DNA of 62,506 bases from Streptomyces anulatus. Its GTDB lineage: Bacteria > Actinomycetota > Actinomycetes > Streptomycetales > Streptomycetaceae. Below the pieces are notes generated by a model. That model made no database searches, was not told the DNA's origin, and was given only the letters and a program-made list of their open reading frames with translations. Numbering within the stretch: the first letter of the stretch is position 1; each line of letters opens with the position of its first letter. The stretch lies in NCBI RefSeq assembly GCF_000721175.1, contig NZ_JOEZ01000043.1, positions 1 through 62,506 on the forward strand, written 5' to 3'. The position numbers were made by a program, and so were the translations under genes. Positions 24,977-35,014 of the stretch are shown here, in pieces.

Positions 24977-25659
24977 ATGCTCATCGCCACCCGTGAGGGT
25001 GACCGCCGCTGCAAGCTCCCGCCACATCAGCGTGCTCTTGTCGCCTTGATCTACCTCCGTCGGCACGACCCGCTCACGCAGATCGCCGCCGGCTTCAACA
25101 TTTCCGTGGGCACCGCCACGCCTATGTCACCGGCCACCTCGCCCGCCGGGCGCCGGGCCTGCTGCGGGTTCTGGGGGAGACCGACCCTGATCACGTTCTG
25201 CTCGACGGGACACTCGCCGAATGCGACCGGGTCGGCGACAGCCGGGCCGACTTCTCCCAGAAGCACCGCCGCCGCAGCGTGAACATGCAGGCCGTCGCCG
25301 ACCCCGCGGGCAACCTGCTGTGGATCTCGCCGGCCCTGCCCGGCCGCACCCACGACCTGACCGCGGCCCGCACCCACCACATCATCCGGATCTGCGAACG
25401 CCAGGGCGTTCCCGTCCTCGCCGACGGCGCCTACATCGGCACCGACCCCTGGGTGACCACACCGATCAGGCGGCTCCCGCACCAGGACCTCAACCTGACC
25501 CAGCGGACGATTAAGCGAGCACTGTCAGCGGCACGAGCACCCGTCGAACGAAGCGTCGCGTGGCTCAAGTCCTGGCGCATCTTCCGCCGGTCCCGTTGCA
25601 GCCCGAATCGTATGTCCGTCATCGCCGCCGCCGTCATCACCCTGGAGACGCAGCGCTGA
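24977..25659 (+). pseudogene. DDE transposase (DDE_4/IS5-like) with one-base deletion
   Basis: The N-terminal frame reads [20 protein letters not shown] to FNISVGTA. A missing C near 25115 moves the rest ([20 protein letters not shown], then [15 protein letters not shown] and VPVLADGAYIG) to another frame ending at 25659. The DDE-type core and terminal Glu region (APVERSVAWLKSWRIFRRS) are otherwise complete. Clear terminal inverted repeats were not found. Confidence 0.8.
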
Positions 25660-26134
25660 AAACGCTCGCTGCTTCCCTCCTTGCCACGGATAACAGGGCC
25701 GCTTCATGTACGGCCCGGAGAACGTCACCGCAGGTGACAAACCACGATCCCCAGATAAAAGGGCGCTATCCGTGGAAGAATTCAGGCCGTCCCCCATGAC
25801 TGACGCGCCGTCAGCCGCCCACTAGAGCCGACGAGGGCTTAGCCCTCGGGTCCACCGCCATGTCGTCGACAGCGTGTTACACCACCGGCTACACCCTGGA
25901 CGCCGAGGAGATCGTCACCTCCCAGGCCCAGGCCCGGTACGACGAAAGCTCCGTGTGGCTGAACCTCCGAGGACGCCGCAGCCGCCATGCCCGTTTTCGA
26001 AGCGCGCATCGGCGCGGCCGAAGCCGGGAAATTTACGGAAGACAGCGGTTGCACCAGCCTGACTGGCGCGGGATCCGCTTGGATTTGGGCTTTAAGGGAG
26101 AAGTCTGGAAGCGTGATTTCGCCGGCAGGGGCTT
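25660..26134. other. Gap with degraded coding remnants
   Basis: Plus-strand fragments near 25895-25970 (DAEEIVTSQAQARYDESS) and, in another frame, 25970-26060 (AAAAMPVFEARIGAAEAGKF) look like pieces of one frameshifted gene. No intact gene. The right part borders the response regulator's 3' end and is less GC-rich. Confidence 0.4.
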
Positions 26135-26809
26135 TCACTTGATCCAGTGGTAGCGGCGTTCGGGTCTTCCGGGAGAACCATACCGAAGACACAGCTTGAC
26201 GCGGCCGGCATCGTGGAAGTGTTCAAGATATCGCCGCGCGCTCACCCGTGAAAGCCCGGTCAACGCTGCACATTCTGCGGCGGAAAGATTTTCAACAGAA
26301 CCACGCAGGGCACTTTCCACCAGCTTCGCGGTTTCTGTACTCATGCCTTTCGGCAGCACGAAGTTCGATGCCGGTGGCTGCCTCTGGAGGAGCGCTCTGT
26401 CTATGTCCGTCTGATCTCGTACGACTGCTGCGAGCAGACTTTCGCGCTGCGCTGCATAGTGCATGAGTCTCAAGCGTAGGTCTTCGAACTCGAACGGCTT
26501 CAAGAGAAAGTTGACAACGCCCTGACGCAAGGAGCTCCGCACCTCATCAGCATTGCGCGACCCACTAATCACCATTATGTCGCAGTTGTGCCCTTCGATC
26601 CTCAATTGCGGAATTATATCCAGGCCAAACATATCCGGAAGATAGAGATCGAGCAGAATCAGATGAGGGTGCATTCTGCGGATCGCCGCCAGCGCTTGTT
26701 CTCCGGTATTGACTGCACCGACTACCTTAAAGGGGGCAACGCGATCGACGTACGACTGATGGATCCCGGCCACCATGAAGTCGTCTTCCACTATCAGGAC
26801 ATCAATCAC
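26135..26809 (-). CDS. CitB/DcuR-type response regulator
   Basis: 224 residues. The receiver domain has VEDD at 7-10 (acidic pocket), LILLDLYLPDMFG with the phospho-acceptor Asp near 55, an SGSRNADEVR switch and a KPFEFEDL Lys. The C-terminal HTH (LSAAECAALTGLSRVSARRYLEHF) is the CitB/DcuR type. The GTG start overlaps the kinase stop by eight bases. This family controls uptake of di- and tricarboxylates, which fits the divergent TctC-like lipoprotein. All key residues are intact. Confidence 0.9.
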   Translation of the reverse strand: MIDVLIVEDDFMVAGIHQSYVDRVAPFKVVGAVNTGEQALAAIRRMHPHLILLDLYLPDMFGLDIIPQLRIEGHNCDIMVISGSRNADEVRSSLRQGVVNFLLKPFEFEDLRLRLMHYAAQRESLLAAVVRDQTDIDRALLQRQPPASNFVLPKGMSTETAKLVESALRGSVENLSAAECAALTGLSRVSARRYLEHFHDAGRVKLCLRYGSPGRPERRYHWIK

Positions 26810-27593
26810 TGGAAAACACTTCGCCTTGCTTCTTCGAAAGAAAAACGACGTTTAGCACTGCCCTGAAAACAGTTTCATTGCTCGAAGTTGTAAACGCTAC
26901 TTCGCCCCCTCTACGCTCACATATCGCCCGGGTGAGCGCCAACCCAATTCCACGTTCCCCCTTCTCGGCCGATTTCGTGGTATAGCCGTTACGAAATATA
27001 TTCTGCGCGCACTCAAGGGGAATTCTCGAACCTGAATTACGTACGACAATTGTCACTTTAGAGCCATCCTGCCGAATCCCGACTTCCACCCAGGCGCTTC
27101 CTCCTCGTGAATCCTGTGCCGCATCGACTGCATTGTCGACGAGGTTTCCAATAACAGTCACCACATCGATCGCTGCCGTCGGATCCAGCGGATCGAGCAC
27201 TGTACTTTCGGCGACACTGAGCACAACATGTTGTTGGGCTGCGAACGAAGACTTAGCGATTAGCAGACCGCTCACGCAACTATCATGAACTCGTGCACCC
27301 AAGTCTTCTTCCAGAAGGCGATCTTGTTTATTGAGTGACCGAATATAACGGATAGCTTCGCCATGCCTACCCATTTGAAGCATTCCAGATATTGCGTGCA
27401 GCTGATTGTTGAACTCGTGCACCTGCGCACGCAAAAAGCTGTTGGACCTGCGCAGGGATTTTAGCTCGCGCTCCAGCTGCACAAGTTCGGCAGTGTCTCT
27501 CTTCGGCGTGACGAGAGAGCCGATGTTTTGTCCACCCCTGTTTACGCGAATTCGATTCAAAACCGTCACTCTACCTTTGCGCACTGAAATCAA
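26802..27593 (-). CDS. CitA-type sensor kinase lacking its sensor half
   Basis: 263 residues comprising only the end of a PAS-like segment (NIGSLVTPKRDTAEL, about 23-37), a dimerisation helix with EFNNQLHAISGMLQMG (phospho-acceptor His; the usual HEFxNxLH motif) and an ATPase domain with NLVDNAVDAA (N box), a GSRIP-like box, and GERGIGLALTRAICERRGG (G box). The expected two membrane helices and periplasmic domain are missing, and 27594-28038 does not supply them. It may be a soluble kinase or, more likely, a truncated one. Base composition is lower in GC than neighbouring blocks. Confidence 0.85.
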   Translation of the reverse strand: MISVRKGRVTVLNRIRVNRGGQNIGSLVTPKRDTAELVQLERELKSLRRSNSFLRAQVHEFNNQLHAISGMLQMGRHGEAIRYIRSLNKQDRLLEEDLGARVHDSCVSGLLIAKSSFAAQQHVVLSVAESTVLDPLDPTAAIDVVTVIGNLVDNAVDAAQDSRGGSAWVEVGIRQDGSKVTIVVRNSGSRIPLECAQNIFRNGYTTKSAEKGERGIGLALTRAICERRGGEVAFTTSSNETVFRAVLNVVFLSKKQGEVFSSD

Positions 27594-28038
27594 TTAGTAC
27601 TGCATAATCTCGTCGCGAGAATCGCAAGAGATCGGCCCATAAGCGTAAACTCTAGATTTCCATAAAGGTGCACTCTCTGCAGCTTGCAGTGATTTACGAA
27701 GATGGAATGCGTGATTTACGCAAAGCGCTTTTTTGGAGGCTGATGCAGATTCGCAGTCCAGCACGATAGGGGCTAGTAGGCGGCTCGCCGGCGGCAGCGG
27801 AGACACAGGACCATGATGACCCACGTCTTTCGAAAGAACAGATCAGCGATGCGGTTGCGAACCTCCTCAGAAGATCATCCGGAACCTCGGACAAGGTTGA
27901 CAGAATGTTGCCAGTGAGAGTGAACCGGCGAACAGTCATGACCACAATCAACTCAATCTTCAGTTTCAACTTAAGGCAGACCTGGCGTGAAATACATCGG
28001 ATAATTGCGTAGATCGGAACTTCGAGTACCCAAAGTAG
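27594..28038. other. AT-richer divergent intergenic region
   Basis: About 445 bp between the kinase and the TctC-like gene, noticeably richer in A/T. Minus-strand frames hold short hydrophobic or basic pieces that could be remains of the kinase's missing N-terminus, but no continuous match. Promoters of both divergent genes should lie here. Confidence 0.45.
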
Positions 28039-29040
28039 ATGCGAGATGCAATGAGAACGCGTAGAGCCTGTTTCATCAGTGCCTTGACTGCTATGTCTCT
28101 GCTCGTGGTTGGTGGCTGCAGCATCATAGGAGAGAAGGAAGAGGCCGCTGAGCCTGTCGGCCTGAAGATCATGGTCCCCAACACTAAGGGAGGTGGCTAC
28201 GACACCACAGCACGTACGGCTGCGAAAGTTCTGCAAGAAACTGAGATTGCTAGAAATATCCAGGTGTTCAATCTCCCTGGGGCAGGTGGCACGCGCGGAC
28301 TGCAGGAGACGGTAAAAGAAAAGGGAAATGGCAAGCTTGCAATGCAAATGGGATTGGGGGTTGTCGGAGCAGTTTATGCTTCAAAATCGCGTGTATCTTT
28401 CGCCGAAACGACACCGATCGCTAAACTAATGGAAGAAGCTGGCGCGATCGTTGTACCGAGAGACTCACCCTACAGATCGATCAGAGAGCTCATCGCTGCT
28501 TGGCAGTCCAGCCCTAAAGACATCTCCGTCGGAGGTGGTTCGTCCGTAGGGGGCCCTGACCACCTTCTGTCGATGATGCTCGCCAAGACGATCGGAATTT
28601 CCGCAAAAAGGGTCAAATATGTGCGCCACGACGGCGGTGGTGAACTTCTCCCAGCAGTCCTCGGGGGAGAAGTTTCCTTCGGTGTCAGCGGATTCGGAGA
28701 GTTTCTTGAGCAGATCAACTCTGGAGAAGTTCGCGTACTTGCGGTAACCAGCGAAAATCCGATCGACGTTTTGCCGAATATTCCGACGTTGCAGTCCGTG
28801 GGGCTAAATCTGACGTTCACCAATTGGCGTGGCATTGTAGCACCTCCCGGAATAAGCATGGCCGAAAGGAAGGTCTGGATTGAATCGCTGACCGCGATGC
28901 ATGACTCCCGGGAATGGAAATCCGAACTGGCCAAACACGGCTGGACAGACGCGTTCATGACGGGTTTCGAGTTCGCCGGCTACCTGACCGACCAAGATAG
29001 GCAAGTAGCTGAAATTCTGGCTGAGCTGGACCTGGCCTAG
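28039..29040 (+). CDS. TctC/Bug-family tricarboxylate-binding lipoprotein
   Basis: 333 residues from ATG 28039 (or 329 from ATG 28051). A signal peptide ends in a lipobox (LLVVGGCS), then the mature TctC fold: LKIMVPNTKGGGYDTTART (ligand loop), NLPGAGGTRGLQ, PIAKLMEEAGAIVV, GGGSSVGGPDHLL and NIPTLQSVGLNLTFTNWRG. The family binds carboxylates for TctAB transporters or presents ligand to sensor kinases. The TctA and TctB membrane subunits are absent, while a response regulator/kinase pair is divergent. A signalling role is therefore as likely as transport. Confidence 0.88.
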   Translation: MRDAMRTRRACFISALTAMSLLVVGGCSIIGEKEEAAEPVGLKIMVPNTKGGGYDTTARTAAKVLQETEIARNIQVFNLPGAGGTRGLQETVKEKGNGKLAMQMGLGVVGAVYASKSRVSFAETTPIAKLMEEAGAIVVPRDSPYRSIRELIAAWQSSPKDISVGGGSSVGGPDHLLSMMLAKTIGISAKRVKYVRHDGGGELLPAVLGGEVSFGVSGFGEFLEQINSGEVRVLAVTSENPIDVLPNIPTLQSVGLNLTFTNWRGIVAPPGISMAERKVWIESLTAMHDSREWKSELAKHGWTDAFMTGFEFAGYLTDQDRQVAEILAELDLA

Positions 29041-29594
29041 CCGCTGAGAACCGCAGGTGAAAATGGCCGGCAGTAGGGTGCGAGCCTCCTTCTTGGACAT
29101 CAATTCGCATCTCATGCATCGCGTCTTTACGTGCATCCAAGTCGTCAGAGTGTGCACTGGGTGGGAACGTCGGATCGATGGGCGCACCTCACAATCTGGC
29201 CAAGTGCTGTCCCATTATGCGCATGCTCGGGCACCACAAGACTGGCCGACCCGGCTCGCTCGAAAGTCTTATGCCTGAACCCGCCCAACTGTTATGCCCT
29301 GGCCCGATCGATGCCGGATCGGCAGCTCCTTCCCCTTCTACCAGGAGCTCTTGCTCTGAGCTGTGCCAATACTTGGGGCCGTCGTGCACCCACTGGCAAC
29401 CACGCATTTGTCCAGACGGCTTCCGCTCCTCATGTGGTCTGTGTCATGGTCCGTCTCCCAGAGCGTGGCCATGCCAAGTCGTGCACCGCTCTGACCCCCA
29501 CCACGTCGGCACGGGCACTCCCGCTGCCCACGTCCTCTCCAGCGTTCCCCGGCTACGCAACGCATAGCCAGATCCCCCTCACATGGGAGGCGTA
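29041..29594. other. Gap, no gene seen
   Basis: About 550 bp between the TctC-like gene and the collagenase. All frames are short and lack ribosome sites. Probably debris plus the collagenase promoter. GGGAGG at 29585-29590 sets the collagenase start. Confidence 0.45.
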
Positions 29595-32174
29595 GTGAAT
29601 CTTCCACTTCTCCGGCGAAGTCTGGGCGCGGCCATGCCGCTCGCCCTGACTCTCGCCCTGAGCGCAGGCCTGCTGGCTCAGTCAGCCGCTGTACCTGAAA
29701 AGGCAGAGGCCGTCGCCTACACCGTGAAGGGAGAGCCGGACCAGACGGGGACGCCACCCGTCGCACAAAGCGTCGCAACCGAAAAGGAGCACGTCGCGAC
29801 GGGGCGCATGAAGGCGTCCCAGCTTCCGCCCCTGGCAGCGAACAAGGATTCGCTCAGGGAGGTCTACGGCGATTCCGCGAAGCCCCCTCTGCAGCTCTCC
29901 AAGAAGACGCCCCTGCGAACCAGTGGAACGAAGAACGCGGCTGCCTGCAACACCTCCGACTTCACCAGCCGCACCGGCAGCGCTCTCGTGCAGCAGATCA
30001 AGGACTCCACGACCGACTGCATCAACACGCTGTTCAACCTGACCGGGAACGATGCGTACTACGCCTTCCGCGAGGCGCAGATGGCCTCTGTCGCCTATGC
30101 CGTGCGCGATGCTTCGGCCTCGTACCCCGGCAACGCAAGCACCGGCATGCCGCAGCTGATGCTCTACCTGCGAGCCGGCTACTACGTGCACTACTACAAC
30201 GAAGCCACGGTCGGCAGCTACGGGAGCACGCTGCAGACCGCGATCCGCTCGGGTCTCGACGGCTTCTTCGCGAGTTCGCACTCTCGCGATGTCAATGACG
30301 CAAACGGTGAGGCACTCGCGGAGGCCGTCACGCTCATCGACAGCGCCGAGGAGAACGCTCGCTACATCTACGTCGTCAAGCGGATGCTGACGAGCTACGA
30401 CTCCTCCTGGAACAGCTCCTGGTGGATGCTCAACGCGGTCAACAACGTCTACACGGTGACCTTCCGCGGCCACCAGGTGCCCGCGTTCGTGACCGCGGTC
30501 CAGTCCGACCCCAGCCTGGTCGATGCGCTGTACAACTTCACCAACAGTCACATAGCCCTGCTGGGGACCGACCAGTCCTACCTGGTCTCCAACGCAGGAC
30601 GTGAACTGGGCAGATTTCTCCAGCACTCACCACTGCAGTCCAAGGTTCGGCCCCTCGCCCGTGGTCTGCTGAACGCCAGCTCGATCAAGGGCACCACTGC
30701 ACCGCTCTGGGTCGGTGTGGCTGAGATGACCGACTACTACGACAAGGCGAACTGTACAACCTACGGCACCTGCAACCTGCAGTCGCAGCTGGCCAAAGCT
30801 GTCCTGCCTGTGACCTACCCGTGCAGCTCCAGCATCACCATCAAGGCCCAGCAGATCAGCTCCGCTGAGCTCTCCTCCAGCTGCGACAGCCTGCGCAGCC
30901 AGGACGCGTACTTCCACAACATCGTCCGTGACAACGGTCCCGTAGCAAACGACAAGAACAGCACCATCGAGGTCGTGGTCTTCGACTCCAGTACCGACTA
31001 CCAGACCTACGCCGGCGCGATGTACGGGATCGACACCAACAACGGCGGCATGTACCTGGAAGGGGACCCGGCGGCTGCCGGCAACCAGCCCCGGTTCATC
31101 GCCTACGAGGCCGAGTGGTTGCGACCGGACTTCCAGATCTGGAACCTCAACCACGAGTACACGCACTACCTCGACGGCCGCTTCAACATGCACGGCGACT
31201 TCGGCGCCAACATCACCACCCCGACCATCTGGTGGATCGAAGGCTTCGCAGAGTACGTCTCCTACTCCTACCGCGGTGTCCCCTACACGGAGGCGATGAC
31301 GGAAGCCGGGCGTCGCACCTACGCCCTGAGCACCCTCTTCGACACCACCTACAGCCACGACACCACGCGCATCTACCGCTGGGGCTACCTCGCCACCCGG
31401 TACATGCTGGAAAAGCACCGCTCAGACATGGACACGGTCCTCGGCCACTACCGTTCCGGAAACTGGAACGCCGCCCGTACCTACCTGAGCAGCACCATCG
31501 GTTCCCGATACGACAGCGACTGGTACACCTGGCTGGCGGGCTGCGCAGCCGGCGACTGCGGCGGAGGCACCAACCCGCCCGGCAACCAGGCACCCACCGC
31601 CGCGTTCACCACCGCCATCCAAGGGCTGAAGGCCACCTTCACCGACCAGTCCACAGACGCCGACGGCACCATCGCCAAACGCTCCTGGAACTTCGGCGAC
31701 GGCACCACCTCCACCGCCACCAACCCCAGCAAGACCTACACCACGGCCGGAACCTACACGGTGAAACTCACCGTCACCGACGACAAAGGCACCACCTCCA
31801 CTGCCACAAGGACCGTCACCGCCAGCAGCAGCGGAGGCACCGGCACCGAGTGCACCGCCGCGGACACGCGTGAGCTCGGTCAGAACTGCCAGCGCAGCAA
31901 CCAGTCCGCCACCACCGGCAACTACGCCTACCTCTACCTCTACGTCCCCGCCGGCACCACCCAACTCAAGATCACCGCTTCCGGCGGCACCGGCGACGCC
32001 GACCTGTACTACAGCCGCAGCGGCTGGCCCGCCACCACCAGCTACACGCAGCGAGCGGCAGGCACTGGCAACAGCCACACCTTCACCATCAAGAACCCGT
32101 CGCCAGGCGCCCAGTACATCAGCCTCTACGCGGTGAACAGTTTCAGCGGAGTAACCGTCAGTACCAGCTACTGA
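29595..32174 (+). CDS. Secreted M9 collagenase with PKD and PPC domains
   Basis: 859 residues from GTG 29595 (GGGAGG six bases upstream). Signal peptide (about 1-38), then the long N-terminal M9 activator region and the catalytic domain with HEYTH at about 520-524 and the downstream Glu in WWIEGFAEYVSYSY. A PKD domain (about 655-740: APTAAFTT, SWNFGDGTTST, GTYTVKLTVTD) and a PPC-type beta domain (about 745-859) follow; both bind collagen or hydrophobic surfaces in this family. All motifs are intact. It should cleave native collagen extracellularly. Rho-type hairpin downstream. The Xaa-Pro aminopeptidases 1.3 kb away could process the products. Confidence 0.95.
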   Translation: MNLPLLRRSLGAAMPLALTLALSAGLLAQSAAVPEKAEAVAYTVKGEPDQTGTPPVAQSVATEKEHVATGRMKASQLPPLAANKDSLREVYGDSAKPPLQLSKKTPLRTSGTKNAAACNTSDFTSRTGSALVQQIKDSTTDCINTLFNLTGNDAYYAFREAQMASVAYAVRDASASYPGNASTGMPQLMLYLRAGYYVHYYNEATVGSYGSTLQTAIRSGLDGFFASSHSRDVNDANGEALAEAVTLIDSAEENARYIYVVKRMLTSYDSSWNSSWWMLNAVNNVYTVTFRGHQVPAFVTAVQSDPSLVDALYNFTNSHIALLGTDQSYLVSNAGRELGRFLQHSPLQSKVRPLARGLLNASSIKGTTAPLWVGVAEMTDYYDKANCTTYGTCNLQSQLAKAVLPVTYPCSSSITIKAQQISSAELSSSCDSLRSQDAYFHNIVRDNGPVANDKNSTIEVVVFDSSTDYQTYAGAMYGIDTNNGGMYLEGDPAAAGNQPRFIAYEAEWLRPDFQIWNLNHEYTHYLDGRFNMHGDFGANITTPTIWWIEGFAEYVSYSYRGVPYTEAMTEAGRRTYALSTLFDTTYSHDTTRIYRWGYLATRYMLEKHRSDMDTVLGHYRSGNWNAARTYLSSTIGSRYDSDWYTWLAGCAAGDCGGGTNPPGNQAPTAAFTTAIQGLKATFTDQSTDADGTIAKRSWNFGDGTTSTATNPSKTYTTAGTYTVKLTVTDDKGTTSTATRTVTASSSGGTGTECTAADTRELGQNCQRSNQSATTGNYAYLYLYVPAGTTQLKITASGGTGDADLYYSRSGWPATTSYTQRAAGTGNSHTFTIKNPSPGAQYISLYAVNSFSGVTVSTSY

Positions 32175-32209
32175 CAGGCGAAGAACCGGGAGGATCACAT
32201 CTCCGCTAG

Positions 32210-32237
32210 GGCCCGGGGCGGCTTTCCGCCTCGGGCC
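32210..32237 (+). terminator. Terminator of the collagenase gene
   Basis: Twelve-base arms (GGCCCGGGGCGG and CCGCCTCGGGCC, one mismatch) with a four-base loop, 36 bp after the stop codon. Confidence 0.7.
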
Positions 32238-33469
32238 TTGCCGTAGAAAAATTTTCCAGTGTATTACCTCGCGGCACCCGAGCATAGAAGCGTATCGCTA
32301 CGAATCGATATTGACGCACCCATCGCCTCCAAGCCGCGATTACCTTCCCGGCCCGATACCCCCCTTTCATCGCAGCTTGCATGCTGGATTCCGAGATAGG
32401 CAACTACACCGGTACCACCCTTTGTCTGCACCCAAGAGGCAAAGAGGAAACCTGCCCTATAGGTTGTCTCGCAATTCTTAAAGACACCTATGTGTACCTG
32501 TTTCGAGCCGGTCCTCTTCACCGCGGCCGATGCTGCGGTTCACATAGGAGCCGAACAAACTGCCCAGCGCCGGTAGTTCGCCAGCCGGTGAGCCGCGATG
32601 CAGGATAGCCTTTGCCTTTCGCAAGGACACCTTGGCCGCCGTCACCCGGTAACTTCCCCGCTAACGAAGCCGGCGCTCAACGTTGACGGATCGTGTCTGC
32701 CACGGCGGCACCCTTCCTGGTTCAGCCAGAGCACCTGCTCCCGCGCAGGCAGGCCAGAGGCCAGCCGAGGTTGAAGACAGTAGGTCATACATCGGGATTA
32801 CGACTCTCAGACGATAGTAAATAACCCCGTGTAGCTTTCTTCCCAGCAGCGGTTAAGCAGGGAGGGGAAACGCACCGATGAAAACATCGTGCTGGAACAC
32901 CTCGGTCAACGCTCATCAGCTCAATTCGCCCAGCGCGGGCAAGGCCAGTCACCCACATCATGTGCAGTTCCCTCATAAACAAATCAGCCCCCGCAGACCT
33001 CACAGCCTTACACGCAAGAGAGCAGGAAATCCAGGTGTTCCCCGAGACTCCGATATACCACCGCCTCGTCGAGGAGCTAGGCGACGTCCCAGCCCAAGTA
33101 CGCGGCGAGGCCGAGCAACTGTATGCCGATCTAGAACGCGTCAGCTTCTTTGCTCCTCAAGCGGCCGACACCGCGTATGACGCTGCTGATCAGCCGAACA
33201 CCAGGAATTCGAGCCGAAAGCCTTAAAAGTCATCTCACTTAAACGGCACGGTGGAGCAGACCGTGGGTAGATCAGTTGCGCAACTGGCGCCGGAACAGCC
33301 GTTGCAGATGTTCCAGCGAACGGTCCGTGACCTGCCGTCCAAGCCGGAAATCAGATTTCTGCGCCAGCACGGCGATCAGGAGATGCTGCCCGCAGGCGAC
33401 CTCGGGCTGCGCGTGGCAGCGCCTTCCGAAACCCTCCGGAAACCTCGAAGAACAGCGGGCAGCCCGGCC
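32238..33469. other. 1.2-kb region without a confident gene
   Basis: Mostly AT-richer debris between the collagenase and the aminopeptidases. The only protein-like piece is a plus-strand ORF at 32960-33226 whose middle (QVFPETPIYHRLVEELGDVP) looks real but whose ends do not and which lacks a ribosome site; it may be a fragment. Another short stretch near 33270-33350 resembles nothing I know. Confidence 0.4.
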
Positions 33470-34912
33470 TCACCGCAACGCGTTCATCCACGCCTCGACC
33501 GCGTCCGCGTCGCGTGGTAGGTCCGACGACAGGCACAACGCACCGTCGGTAGTGATGACAAAGTCGTCCTCGATGCGCACGCCGATGCCACGCAGTTCCT
33601 CGGGGATCGTCAAGTCGTCGGGCTGGAAGTACAGTCCCGGCTCGACGGTAAGCACATGCCCCTCCTCCAGCACACCGCCCAGGTACGTCTCGCTGCGGGC
33701 CGCAGCGCAGTCGTGGCAGTCGAGACCAAGCATGTGGCCGGTGCCGCACACGGTGTAGCGACGGTAGAGGTCGGACTCGTGCGCGATCGCCGCGCCACCG
33801 GGCCGCAGGCCCCAGGCATCGAGCCCCTGGGCGATGACCCGCGTCGCTGCATCGTGGAAGGCGCTGTACGGTGCTCCGGGCCGCAGGGCGGCGATGCCCG
33901 CCGACTGGGCGGCGAGCACCAGGTCGTAGACGCGGCGCTGCACATCCGTGAAGCGCCCGCCGACCGGCAGGGTCCGGGTGACATCCCCGGTGTAGAACGA
34001 GTCGGCTTCGACGCCCGCGTCCAGCAGGAGCAGCTCCCCTTCCCGCACCGGGCCGTCGTTGTGCATCCAGTGGAGCACGCACGCGTGCGCGCCGGCCGCC
34101 GCGATGGTCTCGAACCCCAGGCCGTAACCCTCCAGCCGGGCCCGCCGGTTGAAGGTGCCCTCCACCCACCGCTCCCCGCGGGCGAGGCGGGTGGCGTGGG
34201 GCAGTTCACCGGCGACGTCGTGGAAGCCCGCAACCGTGTGCCCCACGGCGGCACGCAGCTGCTCAATCTCCCACGCATCCTTGACCAGCCGCGACTCGGA
34301 CAAGAAGGCGAGCAGTTCGGCGTCGGCCGGTGCGGACGGTGGGACGGTCGCGTCGACGAGCGCGTCCTCGCCGCGCACCACGCGGGTCGGAACGTCGCCG
34401 ACGAGTGCCCGCTCCAGACCCTCCCGGGGGGCAGCCTCGACGCCGAGGGCTTCGGCGGTCTCCCGGAGCGTCCGGCGCCGACCGACCCAGAACTCGCCGT
34501 GCTGCCGGTCACTGTAGAACTCAGCACCGAACAGACCGGCGTCGCGCGGTGACCGGGGCCGGATGAACACGGTGATCTCGTGCCCGTTGCCGGTGGGCTC
34601 GAAGAGGAGCACACTGTCCGGCACCGCCGACGTCCCCTGTTCGGCTGTGAGGTGGATGTAGGCGGAATGCGGGCGGAAAGCATAGTCGAAGTCGTTGCTG
34701 CGGGCCTTGAGCCCGCCCGACGGGACGACGATCCGCTCGCCGGGGAACCGCGTCGACAGCACCGCGCGCCGCTTGGCCGCATATGCGGCGCCGGACACGG
34801 GCGAAAGCCTCCTGTCTGTGTCGGCCCACCCCTGCCGAAAGACTTCCGCCACTGCCTCCGGTGCTCGACGATCGTGACTCCGTGCCCCACGCGGGCCGTC
34901 CTGCCGTTCCAT
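33470..34912 (-). CDS. Xaa-Pro aminopeptidase (M24B), copy 1
   Basis: 480 residues, ATG 34912 with AGGAGG seven bases upstream. The N-terminal AMP_N domain (YAAKRRAVLSTRFPGE to about residue 170) precedes the pita-bread catalytic domain. Metal ligands are visible: LLLLDAGVE (Asp), TGDVTRT (Asp), GTGHMLGLDCHDC (His), TVEPGLYF (Glu) and RIEDDFV (Glu). It removes an N-terminal residue preceding Pro, the peptide type produced in bulk from collagen. No signal peptide, so it probably acts on imported peptides. Paralogue of the next gene, about 100 bp upstream, likely co-transcribed. Confidence 0.92.
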   Translation of the reverse strand: MERQDGPRGARSHDRRAPEAVAEVFRQGWADTDRRLSPVSGAAYAAKRRAVLSTRFPGERIVVPSGGLKARSNDFDYAFRPHSAYIHLTAEQGTSAVPDSVLLFEPTGNGHEITVFIRPRSPRDAGLFGAEFYSDRQHGEFWVGRRRTLRETAEALGVEAAPREGLERALVGDVPTRVVRGEDALVDATVPPSAPADAELLAFLSESRLVKDAWEIEQLRAAVGHTVAGFHDVAGELPHATRLARGERWVEGTFNRRARLEGYGLGFETIAAAGAHACVLHWMHNDGPVREGELLLLDAGVEADSFYTGDVTRTLPVGGRFTDVQRRVYDLVLAAQSAGIAALRPGAPYSAFHDAATRVIAQGLDAWGLRPGGAAIAHESDLYRRYTVCGTGHMLGLDCHDCAAARSETYLGGVLEEGHVLTVEPGLYFQPDDLTIPEELRGIGVRIEDDFVITTDGALCLSSDLPRDADAVEAWMNALR

Positions 34913-35014
34913 CGCATGCCTCCTCGTCATACCGTTTCGTGGTGGTGCGCTCTCACTCCACAGGGAGAGCGCACCTGTTAGAGCCGCGGCGCCGAGGGGC
35001 CGCGGCGGCCGATG

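Noticed and set aside
32264..32521. An 85-codon minus-strand ORF downstream of the collagenase
   Set aside because: No ribosome site and no recognisable protein pattern; kept only as part of the gap description.
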